40,124 bases of DNA, from assembly GCA_949296805.1 (NCBI GenBank), contig CASFPO010000029.1:1-40124 (forward strand). The letters run 5' to 3'. A program made the translations under genes and the position numbers. Below, one piece after another: positions 25,540-33,463 of the stretch; positions within the stretch are counted from its first letter, which is position 1; each line of letters starts with the position of its first letter. The notes beneath the pieces are model-generated. The model was not told the DNA's origin. It searched no databases and saw only the letters and a program-made list of their open reading frames with translations. The DNA comes from an uncultured Bacillota bacterium (lineage in GTDB: Bacteria > Bacillota > Clostridia > Christensenellales > UBA1242).

Positions 25540-27042
25540 TTAAATAACAACATATACATCATAAGTCTTGATAGATGTTTTTGTTGTTCCACCTTTGAAA
25601 GTGCGTTGGGTGGTGTGAATTTCGGTGAATAGTTTTTTGGCTGTTTGCTCGTTGGTATGCGATTGGTTTATGGAATAGTTAAGATATATTTCTATTTTGT
25701 TATCATACACTTTAATCTGCTTTATGAAAATTTCTATTGCTCTATCTGGACATTTTTTCATTGTGTATTTGAAAAAGTTTTGGATATCTTCTTTTGTTAG
25801 TTCATAGTGTTCTTTAGACTGTTCTATAACTAACTTTTCTTGCAAATCTTTCTTTTGTTTTTCAAGTTCTTCAAGGCGAGATTTTGTTGTGTCGGTTAGT
25901 ACTCCTTTTTCTATTGCAATCATAATATTTGAAATAGCGGTGTTGGTTCTTTGTAATTCGCTTTTTAGTGTGTTTAGAGAGTTATTGCTTCCGACTTGCT
26001 TTTTGTGAAGTTCATATATTTTGTTAGAAATTTCTTCCAAGTTCTCTGGAATATTGAATTGAGATATTAAAAATTTGTCTATTACATTTTCAATAAAGGC
26101 TTTATCCATATTTCCAACTAGACAATTTCTTTTCTTGGTTGTAATGCATTTGTAATATCGTATTGGTTGACCATTGGATGAGAGTGCAGATACAGGATAC
26201 ATTTTTCTATCACAACACCCACAATAAATTCTATCTTTCAACCTAAATATTTCGTGGTTATCCTTTCTGCACCCATAGCGGTTTACATCAAGTCTTTTCT
26301 TTACATTTTGGAATAATTCTTGTGAGATAATTGGTGGATAGATTTTATCGTAAACTTTACCATTTAATCTATAAATTCCTGTATAAAATTCATTCTTTAA
26401 ATAGTGCCTTATGGTTTCTGGTATAAACTTTTTACCTTTATTAGTTATATTTTCTTTTTCAAAATCTCTGCATATTTGCAAAATTGTTTTACCACTTGCA
26501 TAATTTTCAAACATTCGTTTAACAATACTTGCTTCATCTTCATTAACTTTTAACATTTTGTTCTCTTTGGTATATCCAAACGGAACTGAGCCTATGCAAT
26601 GTCCTTTCATTCGTGATTCGTGTAAGCCACGACTCACTTTTTGTGCTAATTCTTCGCTGAAATATTGATTCATACCTTCAAGCAAACTTTCAAGCAATAC
26701 GCCTTCTGGTGTTTCGGGTATGTTTTCCATTGCAGACAAGAGTTTTACTCTATTATCTTTCAAGCGCTTTCTATGAATTGCTGACTCATATTTGTTTCTA
26801 GCAAATCTATCAAGTTTATAGACTAACACATAGTCCCACTTTTTGTTATTACTGTCTTTTAGCATTCTTTGGAAAGCTTCTCGCTCATCTGTTGTGCCAG
26901 AGATTGCTCGGTCTATGTAGGAATCTACAATGACGATATCATTTCTTTTAGCAAAATCTTGGCAAACATGAACTTGACCTTTGATTGACTGTTCTGTTTG
27001 GTTGTTGCTACTGTATCTAGCGTATATAACTGCTGTTTTCAC
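25540..27042 (-). CDS. Large serine recombinase
   Basis: A site-specific recombinase of 500 residues. The N-terminal resolvase/invertase domain (1-150) has the catalytic Ser11 in YARYSSNNQ, the YKLDRFARN block near 85 and GVLLESLLEGMNQYFSEELAQ. The recombinase domain follows (about 160-265), then a zinc-ribbon domain with CGCC...C...C (about 275-320) and a coiled coil (about 345-400). This is the normal order of transposon and integrative-element recombinases. The start is GTG with AAGGAG upstream. Such genes usually lie at one end of the element they move, so it probably marks the left boundary of the island. It is uninterrupted and looks functional. Confidence 0.93.
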   Translation of the reverse strand: MKTAVIYARYSSNNQTEQSIKGQVHVCQDFAKRNDIVIVDSYIDRAISGTTDEREAFQRMLKDSNNKKWDYVLVYKLDRFARNKYESAIHRKRLKDNRVKLLSAMENIPETPEGVLLESLLEGMNQYFSEELAQKVSRGLHESRMKGHCIGSVPFGYTKENKMLKVNEDEASIVKRMFENYASGKTILQICRDFEKENITNKGKKFIPETIRHYLKNEFYTGIYRLNGKVYDKIYPPIISQELFQNVKKRLDVNRYGCRKDNHEIFRLKDRIYCGCCDRKMYPVSALSSNGQPIRYYKCITTKKRNCLVGNMDKAFIENVIDKFLISQFNIPENLEEISNKIYELHKKQVGSNNSLNTLKSELQRTNTAISNIMIAIEKGVLTDTTKSRLEELEKQKKDLQEKLVIEQSKEHYELTKEDIQNFFKYTMKKCPDRAIEIFIKQIKVYDNKIEIYLNYSINQSHTNEQTAKKLFTEIHTTQRTFKGGTTKTSIKTYDVYVVI

Positions 27043-27068
27043 TTCTTTTCTCCTTTTATTCTATTTTT

Positions 27069-27209
27069 CTGTCTTTCGACAGGGGCGAAACAAACGGAAA
27101 CGAATTTGTATTTTTGACTTAAAAATCTTTAAACTATTGTCAAAGGTTGTGAAACAATGCATTTTACCTTTGACAATAGTGAGTTTTCGTTTAACCTTCG
27201 CACCCGAAA
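27069..27209. repeat. Large nested inverted repeat between recombinase and rep remnant
   Basis: The inner arms ACTATTGTCAAAGGT (27133-27147) and ACCTTTGACAATAGT (27166-27180) are a perfect 15-bp match with an 18-nt loop. Partial outer pairings (AAACGAA with TTCGTTT, GGGGCGAA with TTCGCACC) extend the dyad across the gap. A small hairpin CTGTC-TTTC-GACAG sits at 27069-27082. There is no T run, so a terminator is not the obvious reading. Origin- or recombination-type DNA structure is plausible. Confidence 0.6.
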
Positions 27210-27211
27210 GA

Positions 27212-28075
27212 CTAATTACTTTTTGGCATTTCACTGATGACTTCTGGATTTACTTTGCCTATAACAACGCCTTCATCAATACAAAGAAAATCATCAAAAA
27301 GAAGCAGTTTCCTGTCTTCTTGACCGATTTTGCAAACAACATCTCTTTCTAAAATGTCTGAAACGAAATCTGTCTGTAAATGTTTTGAATAGATAACTTT
27401 TTCACCAGTTTTTCTAATGTATTTGAGAATGTATGAAATTGCTTGATAGACAAGAGAACTTTATTCAATCTCTTTAAAGTCATTTCTACCAAATCTCTCT
27501 AAAAAGAAAGTATTTTGATGTGTTAACTGCATTTTGTGTGTTCTAGTAGCGTAGTCTTTTGTTGCAATAATTTCTCCAGTCATTTTCGGTATCACAAATA
27601 TTCCGTGAAAGTGGAGTCTTTGATTTGCAGGACTTCGTTCCCAAACTCCAATATATTTTCAACCTTTTCGGCTAGATAGATGTCTTAAACAATTTAGTAG
27701 TTTTTCTTAAATTCTTCTTCATTCAATTTCTCGCTATCATAGGTGAAAGTGCAAAAGTGTGTCCATTGTTGTAAGTTTACTTTTCTATATAGTCTTGTTA
27801 GTCTAACAATTCGATTTAGCTTTTCCTTATTTAAAACTTTCTTAACTATCTCTTTTGACTTCTCAATATCTTTAACTTCTTTATCTATTTCTTCAACTGC
27901 TTCTTTAATTTTTTCACTCTTAACTTTATCTTTCTTACTTTCTAAAATTTCCTTAACTTTTTCTTCGTTTTTATCTTTACTAACCTTTCTTTTCTCTTTT
28001 CCAAGGTTGTTCAGTGTGAGGAATGGCAATGCAATGACTTCCATCAAAATATACTTTACTTTTTGGATAGTGCAT
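27212..28075 (-). pseudogene. HUH-type rolling-circle replication initiator (Rep), decayed
   Basis: Rep nicks one strand at an origin and starts rolling-circle replication. The reading begins at ATG 28075 (MHYPKSKVYFDGSH, good AGGAGG upstream). It shifts frame near 27995, continues through a long Lys/Glu-rich segment to WTHFCTFTYDSEKLN, shifts back near 27700, and runs to TAG 27212. The His-hydrophobic-His motif is visible in RLHFHGIF, and a possible catalytic Tyr lies in SYILKYIRK. Lesions are two compensating frameshifts, TGA where Trp is expected (27659-27661) and TAA (27461-27463). About 287 codons in total. The gene is clearly dead, so the element can no longer use its own Rep in this way. 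Confidence 0.75.
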
Positions 28076-28178
28076 TTTCTTCCTCCTTTGCCTTTGTGAT
28101 TAGATTTAAAATTTCCAAGAAGAAATCTTCTTTAAGAAGTGATAAATCTATCACATTTTCGACTTTTAATTTTTGCAT
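28056..28178 (-). CDS. 40-residue protein encoded just upstream of the rep remnant
   Basis: A short gene starting MQKLKVENVIDLSLLKED and ending ENALSKK. It has a good AAAGGAGTT ribosome-binding site and overlaps the start of the rep gene by 20 nt, in another frame. The sequence is helical and amphipathic, with no known motif. The overlap suggests translational coupling, as seen for small plasmid genes upstream of rep. No function can be assigned. Confidence 0.6.
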   Translation of the reverse strand: MQKLKVENVIDLSLLKEDFFLEILNLITKAKEEENALSKK

Positions 28179-28209
28179 TTTCTTAACTCCTTTTTGTGAA
28201 ATTTGGAAT

Positions 28210-28352
28210 TAAAAAAGACATAGAAAAACTTTTTTCTACGCCCATAAATGCAACCACTGACTCTTAAATTTTGGCTTAGAGCATACCAATAAAACTAACT
28301 TCTCGGCTTGCCATCTTGCGTTGTCTTATTTAATTTCAGTGAGAGAATAGCA
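28210..28352 (-). promoter_or_regulatory. Short leader transcript with terminator upstream of the rep operon
   Basis: An extended -10 (TGC-TATTCT, 28344-28352) would start a transcript near 28337. About 100 nt later the minus strand forms TAGAAAAA/TTTTTCTA (28221-28238) followed by TGTCTTTTTT, a good intrinsic terminator. The unit lies upstream of the 40-codon gene and rep. It can be read as an attenuating leader or as a small RNA of about 125 nt, like copy-control leaders of rolling-circle plasmids. Confidence 0.45.
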
Positions 28353-28518
28353 CAAATGAGGTTGTATTGTAAGGAACAAAACTGGTAGTAAACTAGTACT
28401 TTTCCTAAACTATTTGCAAACAAAGTTGTAGTTTTTGGTAAAAAGTTGCACAATTTTTACTATTCTTCTCTACATATAGCCACGAGAATAAGTGAAAGTT
28501 AAGGTTGTATTCAAAAAA

Positions 28519-28542
28519 TATTCCACTTTTTATCGTGGAATA
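28519..28542 (-). terminator. Intrinsic terminator of the sigma-like gene
   Basis: TATTCCAC/GTGGAATA perfect 8-bp stem followed by TTTTTT on the minus strand, directly after the stop codon. Confidence 0.8.
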
Positions 28543-28552
28543 CTTAGAATTT

Positions 28553-29185
28553 TTATATACAAAGCAGGGCATATCTATCTTTAAATCTTCTTCTTTGTTT
28601 GTAAACTTTATCTACACTAATTCCTAAAAATTCTGCAATAAGCTTTGGTTCAATTCCGTTGTAATAGTATTCAAAGATTTGAAATTCAAGTCTATTTTGT
28701 ATGATTTTTGATAACACTTCTTTAACTTTTGTGTAGTCTGGTTTTTCTTTAATGATTGGCTTATCTACTGCAAGTTCTAAACATTCTTCTTCGTCTACTG
28801 TGTTGTTTGAAAACTTTAATTCTTTTCTTAGGTAAACTTGCAAAACTCTAAGACAAGCGTTTTTGAGATTATCTATCTTTCCAGATTTTGATTTTGAGGT
28901 TTTGCAAAGTTCACCAAGTTTGTGTCCAATGAACTTGCAAAGAAACAAACTTGCTTCTTGCACTAAATCATAAGCATCTGAATATGTATCTAATTTCTTG
29001 TGATAGCAAATATCTTGCCTTAACAAACTTTGCAATTTTTCAACTTTTGGTGTTGCACTGTATGCATATTTCTTGATACCTTTTAATGCACTAAGTGCAA
29101 AACATTGAGATAACTTTTCAATGTTTCCTAGAGTGATAACTGTGTTGTCATCTAAAATTCCTTTTTTCTTTTTTATTTCTTTCAT
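28553..29185 (-). CDS. Sigma-factor-like HTH protein of the mobile element
   Basis: A protein of 210 residues. The N-terminal two thirds are helical, with a Lys-rich start. The C-terminal 55 residues (LEFQIFEYYYNGIEPKLIAEFLGISVDKVYKQRRRFKDRY) form a sigma region 4-type helix-turn-helix. Region 2-like similarity is weak. Proteins of this kind accompany rep and recombinase genes in clostridial mobile elements and may direct transcription of element genes, but the role is inferred. AAGGAGTT precedes the ATG. It has its own terminator, and a 450-bp non-coding region with strong stem-loops lies upstream. Confidence 0.6.
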   Translation of the reverse strand: MKEIKKKKGILDDNTVITLGNIEKLSQCFALSALKGIKKYAYSATPKVEKLQSLLRQDICYHKKLDTYSDAYDLVQEASLFLCKFIGHKLGELCKTSKSKSGKIDNLKNACLRVLQVYLRKELKFSNNTVDEEECLELAVDKPIIKEKPDYTKVKEVLSKIIQNRLEFQIFEYYYNGIEPKLIAEFLGISVDKVYKQRRRFKDRYALLCI

Positions 29186-29313
29186 ATATAACTCCTTTTA
29201 TTTGCCTTTTGGCACAAACAAAAAGAGCATAGTTTGACTGTAAATTTGGAAACATTAAAATCAAATATACAACAAGTCAAGGAAGAAGAAATATATATTT
29301 TGTGCAAAGAAAA

Positions 29314-29342
29314 AAGACTAGGGCAAAACCCTAATCTTAAAA
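29314..29342 (-). terminator. Likely minus-strand terminator downstream of the GmrSD-type gene
   Basis: AAGACTAGGG pairs with CCCTAATCTT (one mismatch) around CAAAA. On the minus strand it is followed by TTTTTTC. It would stop transcripts coming from the defence cluster about 300 nt past its last stop codon. Confidence 0.6.
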
Positions 29343-29429
29343 GAAAACAAAATATATATTCCCCTTGAATTGTTGTGAGAACTATGCCACAACCACCAGC
29401 CAAAAGGCGAAGAAAGGGAGTGAATACAA

Positions 29430-29503
29430 AAAACGGCATCGTAAAAAAATGTAGGGTTATGCAGATGGCTCTGCCTGCAAACCCACATATTAGATGCCGT
29501 TTT
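29430..29503. repeat. Nested stem-loop A in the non-coding region
   Basis: The outer arms AAAACGGCATC (29430-29440) and GATGCCGTTTT (29493-29503) are a perfect 11-bp match. Inside, GGGTT/AACCC with flanking TGT/ACA and then GCAGA/TCTGC with a TGGC loop continue the stem. The 74-nt structure is much richer in G and C than its surroundings, holds no gene, and lies in the replication part of the element, so an origin (dso-like) or structured RNA role is plausible. Confidence 0.65.
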
Positions 29504-29555
29504 GTTTGCGGAAACGTGTTTGTTAAATTGTTTGATTTAGTAGTTCATTTGTGTG

Positions 29556-29614
29556 CGTGTGCTTGTCTTTTGGCGAAGCGTTAGCGAGCCGACTTGTATC
29601 AAGACAAGCACACG
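29556..29614. repeat. Stem-loop B with TAGCGA in the loop, candidate single-strand origin
   Basis: The arms CGTGTGCTTGTCTT (29556-29569) and AAGACAAGCACACG (29601-29614) are a perfect 14-bp match. The 31-nt loop can form a small GGC/GCC stem and contains GTTAGCGA. The loop element resembles CS-6 (TAGCGT) of plasmid single-strand origins, where lagging-strand priming starts. Its place next to a rep remnant supports that reading. It lies directly after the last defence gene. Confidence 0.55.
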
Positions 29615-29631
29615 TTTAACTGCCACTCTAA

Positions 29632-31296
29632 TTATTCAATATTCAAGATCTTATCATACAATAAGTTTACAATGTAAGAATGTCTTGATTCAATTTTAAA
29701 TTCTTCTTTTATATATCTACTATAAAATTTTCTTGGTGTAACCAATTGACTTTCATTATATATCGGCAATTTTTCCATTAAAGGCTTTGTTTGACATCTT
29801 CTATTGAGTATAAATTCAAGAGGTAGTAGGTTCCCAATTTTTGAATTGTCATCTCCTCCATCATCTGGGAGTATATGCTCAATTGAATATTCTATAATTG
29901 GCGAGGATTTTGTATAATATTCTTCGATAAGATCGAGAACAATATATACTTTTTCTTTCAATTTTTCTTCATGATATGGACTATTGTTTAGTTTTGACCA
30001 AGCTAATGTTTCCAATCTTTTTGAAAATAAGCTTTTTGTAACAAATTTCTTTTTCAACGACTCAATTAGAAGATTTAAATTTTCTATAGAAAAATCATTT
30101 TCTAATATACTAGAATATTTATATATAATGTTTTCTATTTTGTTTGATTTTTCCATACTTATTAAAGTGAAACATATAAAAAATTTTCTTAAATACAATA
30201 AAGTTTTTTCATATAGTGTTTTATCAATATTTCCTTTTTTAAATTGATTGATTAAGCTCATAATTATTGGTCTATATTGAATTTGCTTATTCTTTTTAAA
30301 AAATAGAAATATAGGTTTTTCAAATGAATCGTTTGACAATTCCTCAGGAGCAAGAAATTGTCTATAAATTAATGATTTCTTATATATATCATCTATAAAG
30401 GGAGCTATATTAGTTTTATCAATATTATCCCTAATAACAAGATAGGGATATTGATAGTTTTTACTAAGAAATTTATGCATACTAAAATGCTTAATAAACT
30501 GTTTTATATGACATTTCCCTGCAACTGTAAGATTTTGCAGAATAGCTTCCCATTTTGTTTTTGTATCTTCTTTATTTTTTGAATATTTTAGTAAAAGATT
30601 TTTTAATAATTCAAAATCTTCCAGTTTCTGCCCTCTGGCATTTAATATTTCAAATATAGTATAAGAATCATCGTTTGTTAATGAGATGATATTTATGTAA
30701 GTTACTGCAAGTACCGTTTCAAAAATCAATTTCAAATATTTTTTAGAACTATCTCCTAATTCATTTATTTTTGTTTTAATAGAATTATAAAAATAATTAT
30801 ACGCATTAAATATGTTTGCATTTGAACTGTTTTTCCAAGAAGATTCTATCCATAAAAATTCAAAACTTTCTTTTTTAGAAAAAACCTCTTCAATCATTCC
30901 CTTTAGCCCAATTTCCATATTTTCTAATACAAAAAAACTGTCATTATTAGAGTTGTGGGCAAAACAATATTTCTTAATTGCTTCCGATTCTTTTATCAAA
31001 TCGTTATCTAAATATAATTGATAAAGAGCTGTTAATAAAATAGTAATCGTTATAATTCTCTGTTGCCCATCAATTATAGTATAATACTTAATTGCATTAT
31101 TTTCACCAGCATCCTCTAAAACAATACTCCCAATAAAATGTCCATCAGTTTTTTCATCACAAACTAAAAAAATATCTGATAATAAATCTTTCCAATTTCT
31201 TCCATCCCAAACATATTTTCTCTGATTAATAGGTATTTTAAAAATATGATCTGATAATAGTTCCTTGATTGTTTTGTTATATGCTTCAAAATTCAT
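29632..31296 (-). CDS. GmrSD-type DUF262/DUF1524 nuclease
   Basis: A 554-residue fusion of the two halves of GmrS/GmrD-like type IV restriction enzymes. The N-terminal DUF262 domain (about 5-230) has IPINQRKYVW and the DGQQR motif (76-80), which binds and hydrolyses NTP in characterised members. The C-terminal DUF1524 domain (about 460-545) carries the HNH-like block SIEHILPDDGGDD...IGNLLPL with the later Asn. Known relatives cut DNA carrying modified bases or work beside phosphorothioation systems. It is the last gene of a six-gene cluster, 12 nt after the second methyltransferase, with AAAGGAAG before the ATG. Since two methyltransferases are upstream, it must tolerate their marks. Target unknown. 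Confidence 0.85.
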   Translation of the reverse strand: MNFEAYNKTIKELLSDHIFKIPINQRKYVWDGRNWKDLLSDIFLVCDEKTDGHFIGSIVLEDAGENNAIKYYTIIDGQQRIITITILLTALYQLYLDNDLIKESEAIKKYCFAHNSNNDSFFVLENMEIGLKGMIEEVFSKKESFEFLWIESSWKNSSNANIFNAYNYFYNSIKTKINELGDSSKKYLKLIFETVLAVTYINIISLTNDDSYTIFEILNARGQKLEDFELLKNLLLKYSKNKEDTKTKWEAILQNLTVAGKCHIKQFIKHFSMHKFLSKNYQYPYLVIRDNIDKTNIAPFIDDIYKKSLIYRQFLAPEELSNDSFEKPIFLFFKKNKQIQYRPIIMSLINQFKKGNIDKTLYEKTLLYLRKFFICFTLISMEKSNKIENIIYKYSSILENDFSIENLNLLIESLKKKFVTKSLFSKRLETLAWSKLNNSPYHEEKLKEKVYIVLDLIEEYYTKSSPIIEYSIEHILPDDGGDDNSKIGNLLPLEFILNRRCQTKPLMEKLPIYNESQLVTPRKFYSRYIKEEFKIESRHSYIVNLLYDKILNIE

Positions 31297-31308
31297 TATA
31301 AACTTCCT

Positions 31309-32028
31309 TTATTTTTTAAATACAAATATGTACTCATGAGCTAAAAGCAAAAAGTTATATTTCTCGCTATTAGTTTTCCAAAAGCCTGTTGCTTTACAGT
31401 TGTGTTGTTCTTTGATAATAATTTCTTTTAACTTAAAACCCATGTTAATAAATCTTTGCATTACTTCAAAACCTAATGGTTGAACCATTCCATTTTTGCG
31501 AGTATCACCCATAACTATTGCACAAAATTTATCTTTCTTTAAAACTCTAAAGCACTCACTTGCTACATTTTTAATTGCAACAAGAAAATCTTTATATTTT
31601 AAATGAGATAAATCACCTTCAATATCTTCACTGTATTTAATAATATCAGCATAGGGTGGGTGTGTGCAAATTAAATCAATGCTATCATCTTCAATATCTT
31701 GCAAATCGCAGGCATCACCAAGTTTTGCTTCTATATTATTTTGAAATCCAGTTTCAAAATTTAATTTATCTTTTGTTATCTCAACAGCTTTTGGATTTAT
31801 ATCAATGCCAATAGCATTACGATTATTTAGCTTACATTCAATGAGTGTTGTCCCGCCACCAACAAATTGATCCAGAACTATGTCATTTGGCTTTGAATAA
31901 CGCAGAATTATATTCTTTGCAACATAGGGTGAAAAATTTCCACGATATTTAGCATCATGCGTTGTCCAATTGCCACGATTTGGGAATGACCAAACTGTAT
32001 TGGTTTCTAATTCAAATTTTTCTTCCAT
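31309..32028 (-). CDS. DNA methyltransferase, N4-cytosine/N6-adenine type
   Basis: A SAM-dependent amino-methyltransferase of 239 residues. The SAM-binding motif I is DQFVGGGTT (53-61), and the catalytic motif IV is THPPY (122-126). The opening SFPNRGNWTTHDAKYRGNFSP is a conserved block of this family. The order SAM motif then catalytic motif, and the HPPY tetrad, fit small type II methyltransferases that modify an exocyclic amino group; m4C versus m6A cannot be told from sequence. Its start lies 2 nt after the stop of the restriction-enzyme gene and its ribosome-binding site lies inside that gene, so the pair reads as a type II restriction-modification unit. No separate target-recognition domain is obvious. 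Confidence 0.88.
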   Translation of the reverse strand: MEEKFELETNTVWSFPNRGNWTTHDAKYRGNFSPYVAKNIILRYSKPNDIVLDQFVGGGTTLIECKLNNRNAIGIDINPKAVEITKDKLNFETGFQNNIEAKLGDACDLQDIEDDSIDLICTHPPYADIIKYSEDIEGDLSHLKYKDFLVAIKNVASECFRVLKKDKFCAIVMGDTRKNGMVQPLGFEVMQRFINMGFKLKEIIIKEQHNCKATGFWKTNSEKYNFLLLAHEYIFVFKK

Positions 32029-32030
32029 TA

Positions 32031-32570
32031 TTAGTCCTCAATATTTTCTGGTGGAACAGGCAAACCTAACTTTGTCAGTGGGATATACTCAAAATAATAG
32101 TCGCATCCAACAGACTGAATGTAATCTAGCACATCCTTATATCTAGGGTTTTTAAACCACTCATCAAGAAGATAGATATATTGGACATCAATATTAGCTG
32201 GTGCCATAAGCTTTTTATATTGTTTTTTCTTAAAATCACAAGTTTGTAATTTTTCATCTACAGAACCTGCTACTTGCTGATGTTTGCATTCAATTATAAA
32301 AAGAGTATTGTTTAGCAATACAAAAATGCTATCATCTGGCAATAATTTTTTAGATATGCATTTTGTCCAATCAATATTCAATTCTTTAAGAAATATTGAA
32401 TAAAAATCGTTCTTTTTAAATACTCGTGCAACTTTCTCATTATCAAAATAAACATCATGACCCTTTATAGAATAATGTGGTTGATGACTTAAAAAGGTAG
32501 CCAAATCGACTTTTCCTTCAAAGACCAAACCTGTTTTAGTATTCCCTCCACCTTTACCATTTTTTATCAT
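32031..32570 (-). CDS. Type II restriction endonuclease, PD-(D/E)XK fold
   Basis: A protein of 179 residues. The catalytic signature is Asp79/Asp80 in LLPDD followed by Glu94-Cys-Lys96 (FIIECKHQQ) at the end of a beta hairpin, the PD-xn-(D/E)xK pattern of most restriction enzymes. The opening GKGGGNTKTGLVFE is a block I associate with small type II enzymes. The C-terminal part (100-179) is aromatic-rich and could recognise DNA. It lies between the NucS-like gene (11 nt) and a methyltransferase gene (2 nt) and is read with them. The cognate methyltransferase is most likely the downstream one. Recognition site unknown. Confidence 0.75.
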   Translation of the reverse strand: MIKNGKGGGNTKTGLVFEGKVDLATFLSHQPHYSIKGHDVYFDNEKVARVFKKNDFYSIFLKELNIDWTKCISKKLLPDDSIFVLLNNTLFIIECKHQQVAGSVDEKLQTCDFKKKQYKKLMAPANIDVQYIYLLDEWFKNPRYKDVLDYIQSVGCDYYFEYIPLTKLGLPVPPENIED

Positions 32571-32581
32571 AATTAAACTCC

Positions 32582-33463
32582 TTAATTTTCTTCATAAGAT
32601 TTTTGAATAAGTTCCTTAGCAAGCGGAACATCCTTTTCCGATTTAATAATCAATTGTAAATCGCCACATCCCCAATGACCTATTTCACTAACATCTCGTA
32701 GATTTTCGCTTAAAGTATAGTCATTAGGATTTAATTTAACATTAAGTCTAATATTTGATTTATATATTTCCATAGTAGCAAAATTTTTAATTTTTTTAAA
32801 TGCTGAATATAATTTCAGTGTGCTTTCTGAAACATCATCTCCAAGACTTAAAGCAAAATCTTTTAACTCATCATAAATTGCTGTAAATTTTTTTGGAGCA
32901 CTTTCATATTGTTGAAGAAAAGTTTTTTCGGTTTGTTTTCTTTCGTTATTTTCTATTTCTATTGGAGCAACGGTATTGCTATTCAACAGTTCAAATAGTA
33001 ATAAATCATCGTTATATTGTTTATATCTTATCAATGACACATTTCTATTGATTTGCTTAATTGCTTCTTCATCATATTTATTAAAATCTCCAGCAATACA
33101 TATTACTCTTGGCATAGACCAATCTATATTATCCGCAGTTTCTTTTCCTAATTTTTCTAAAACAAGTAACTTAAAATTTGCTTTATGTTCTAACAGCCAG
33201 TTTAAATAGAATAGCCCTTGATTAATCACATTTTCATTGGAATGACATTTATATTCAAAGATTACTGGACAGTTATTCTCGTCAATACCTATTGAATCCA
33301 TTCGTCCATTATCAATTCTATATTCAGTATCAAGGAAATGAACTCCAAAAAATTTAAACATATTTTTCTCAATTTTATTTTGTAGTTCTTTTTCAATAAC
33401 AGCGCTATGAGATTTTAATTCTTCAACCTGACTTCCTAATCTAAACAATTTAATTTCAGCCAT
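32582..33463 (-). CDS. NucS/RecB-like nuclease domain fused to DUF5655
   Basis: A protein of 293 residues. The N-terminal half (about 20-150) has a PD-(D/E)XK-like site: Asp56 in GRMDSIGID and Glu70-Tyr-Lys72 in PVIFEYKCHS, as in NucS/EndoMS-like and RecB-like domains. The C-terminal part (about 185-290) matches the DUF5655 domain, with LKDFALSLGDDV and SEIGHWGCGDLQL. The combination is common in Firmicutes, often near restriction genes, but has no established role. The start (AAAGGAG site) overlaps the end of the Dam-type gene by 28 nt in another frame, a strong sign of coupling. It may supply a second nuclease or a specificity factor. Confidence 0.75.
   Translation of the reverse strand: MAEIKLFRLGSQVEELKSHSAVIEKELQNKIEKNMFKFFGVHFLDTEYRIDNGRMDSIGIDENNCPVIFEYKCHSNENVINQGLFYLNWLLEHKANFKLLVLEKLGKETADNIDWSMPRVICIAGDFNKYDEEAIKQINRNVSLIRYKQYNDDLLLFELLNSNTVAPIEIENNERKQTEKTFLQQYESAPKKFTAIYDELKDFALSLGDDVSESTLKLYSAFKKIKNFATMEIYKSNIRLNVKLNPNDYTLSENLRDVSEIGHWGCGDLQLIIKSEKDVPLAKELIQKSYEEN

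Noticed and set aside
27659..27661. TGA in place of an expected Trp codon in rep, hinting at UGA recoding
   Set aside because: The same gene also has a TAA and two frameshifts, and all other genes read Trp as TGG in the standard code. Decay explains it.
26981..28099. Plus-strand frames opposite the recombinase and rep genes
   Set aside because: They mirror the minus-strand coding sequence and have no family features.
29182..29584. Open frames on both strands over the stem-loop region
   Set aside because: They arise from the repeats and have odd Cys/Arg/Leu-rich composition with no ribosome-binding sites. The stem-loops are the real signal.
29556..29614. GCGTTAGC in the hairpin loop suggested an integron attC site
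   Set aside because: The paired R/L core boxes and attC layout are missing and there is no integron integrase. An origin-type structure fits better.
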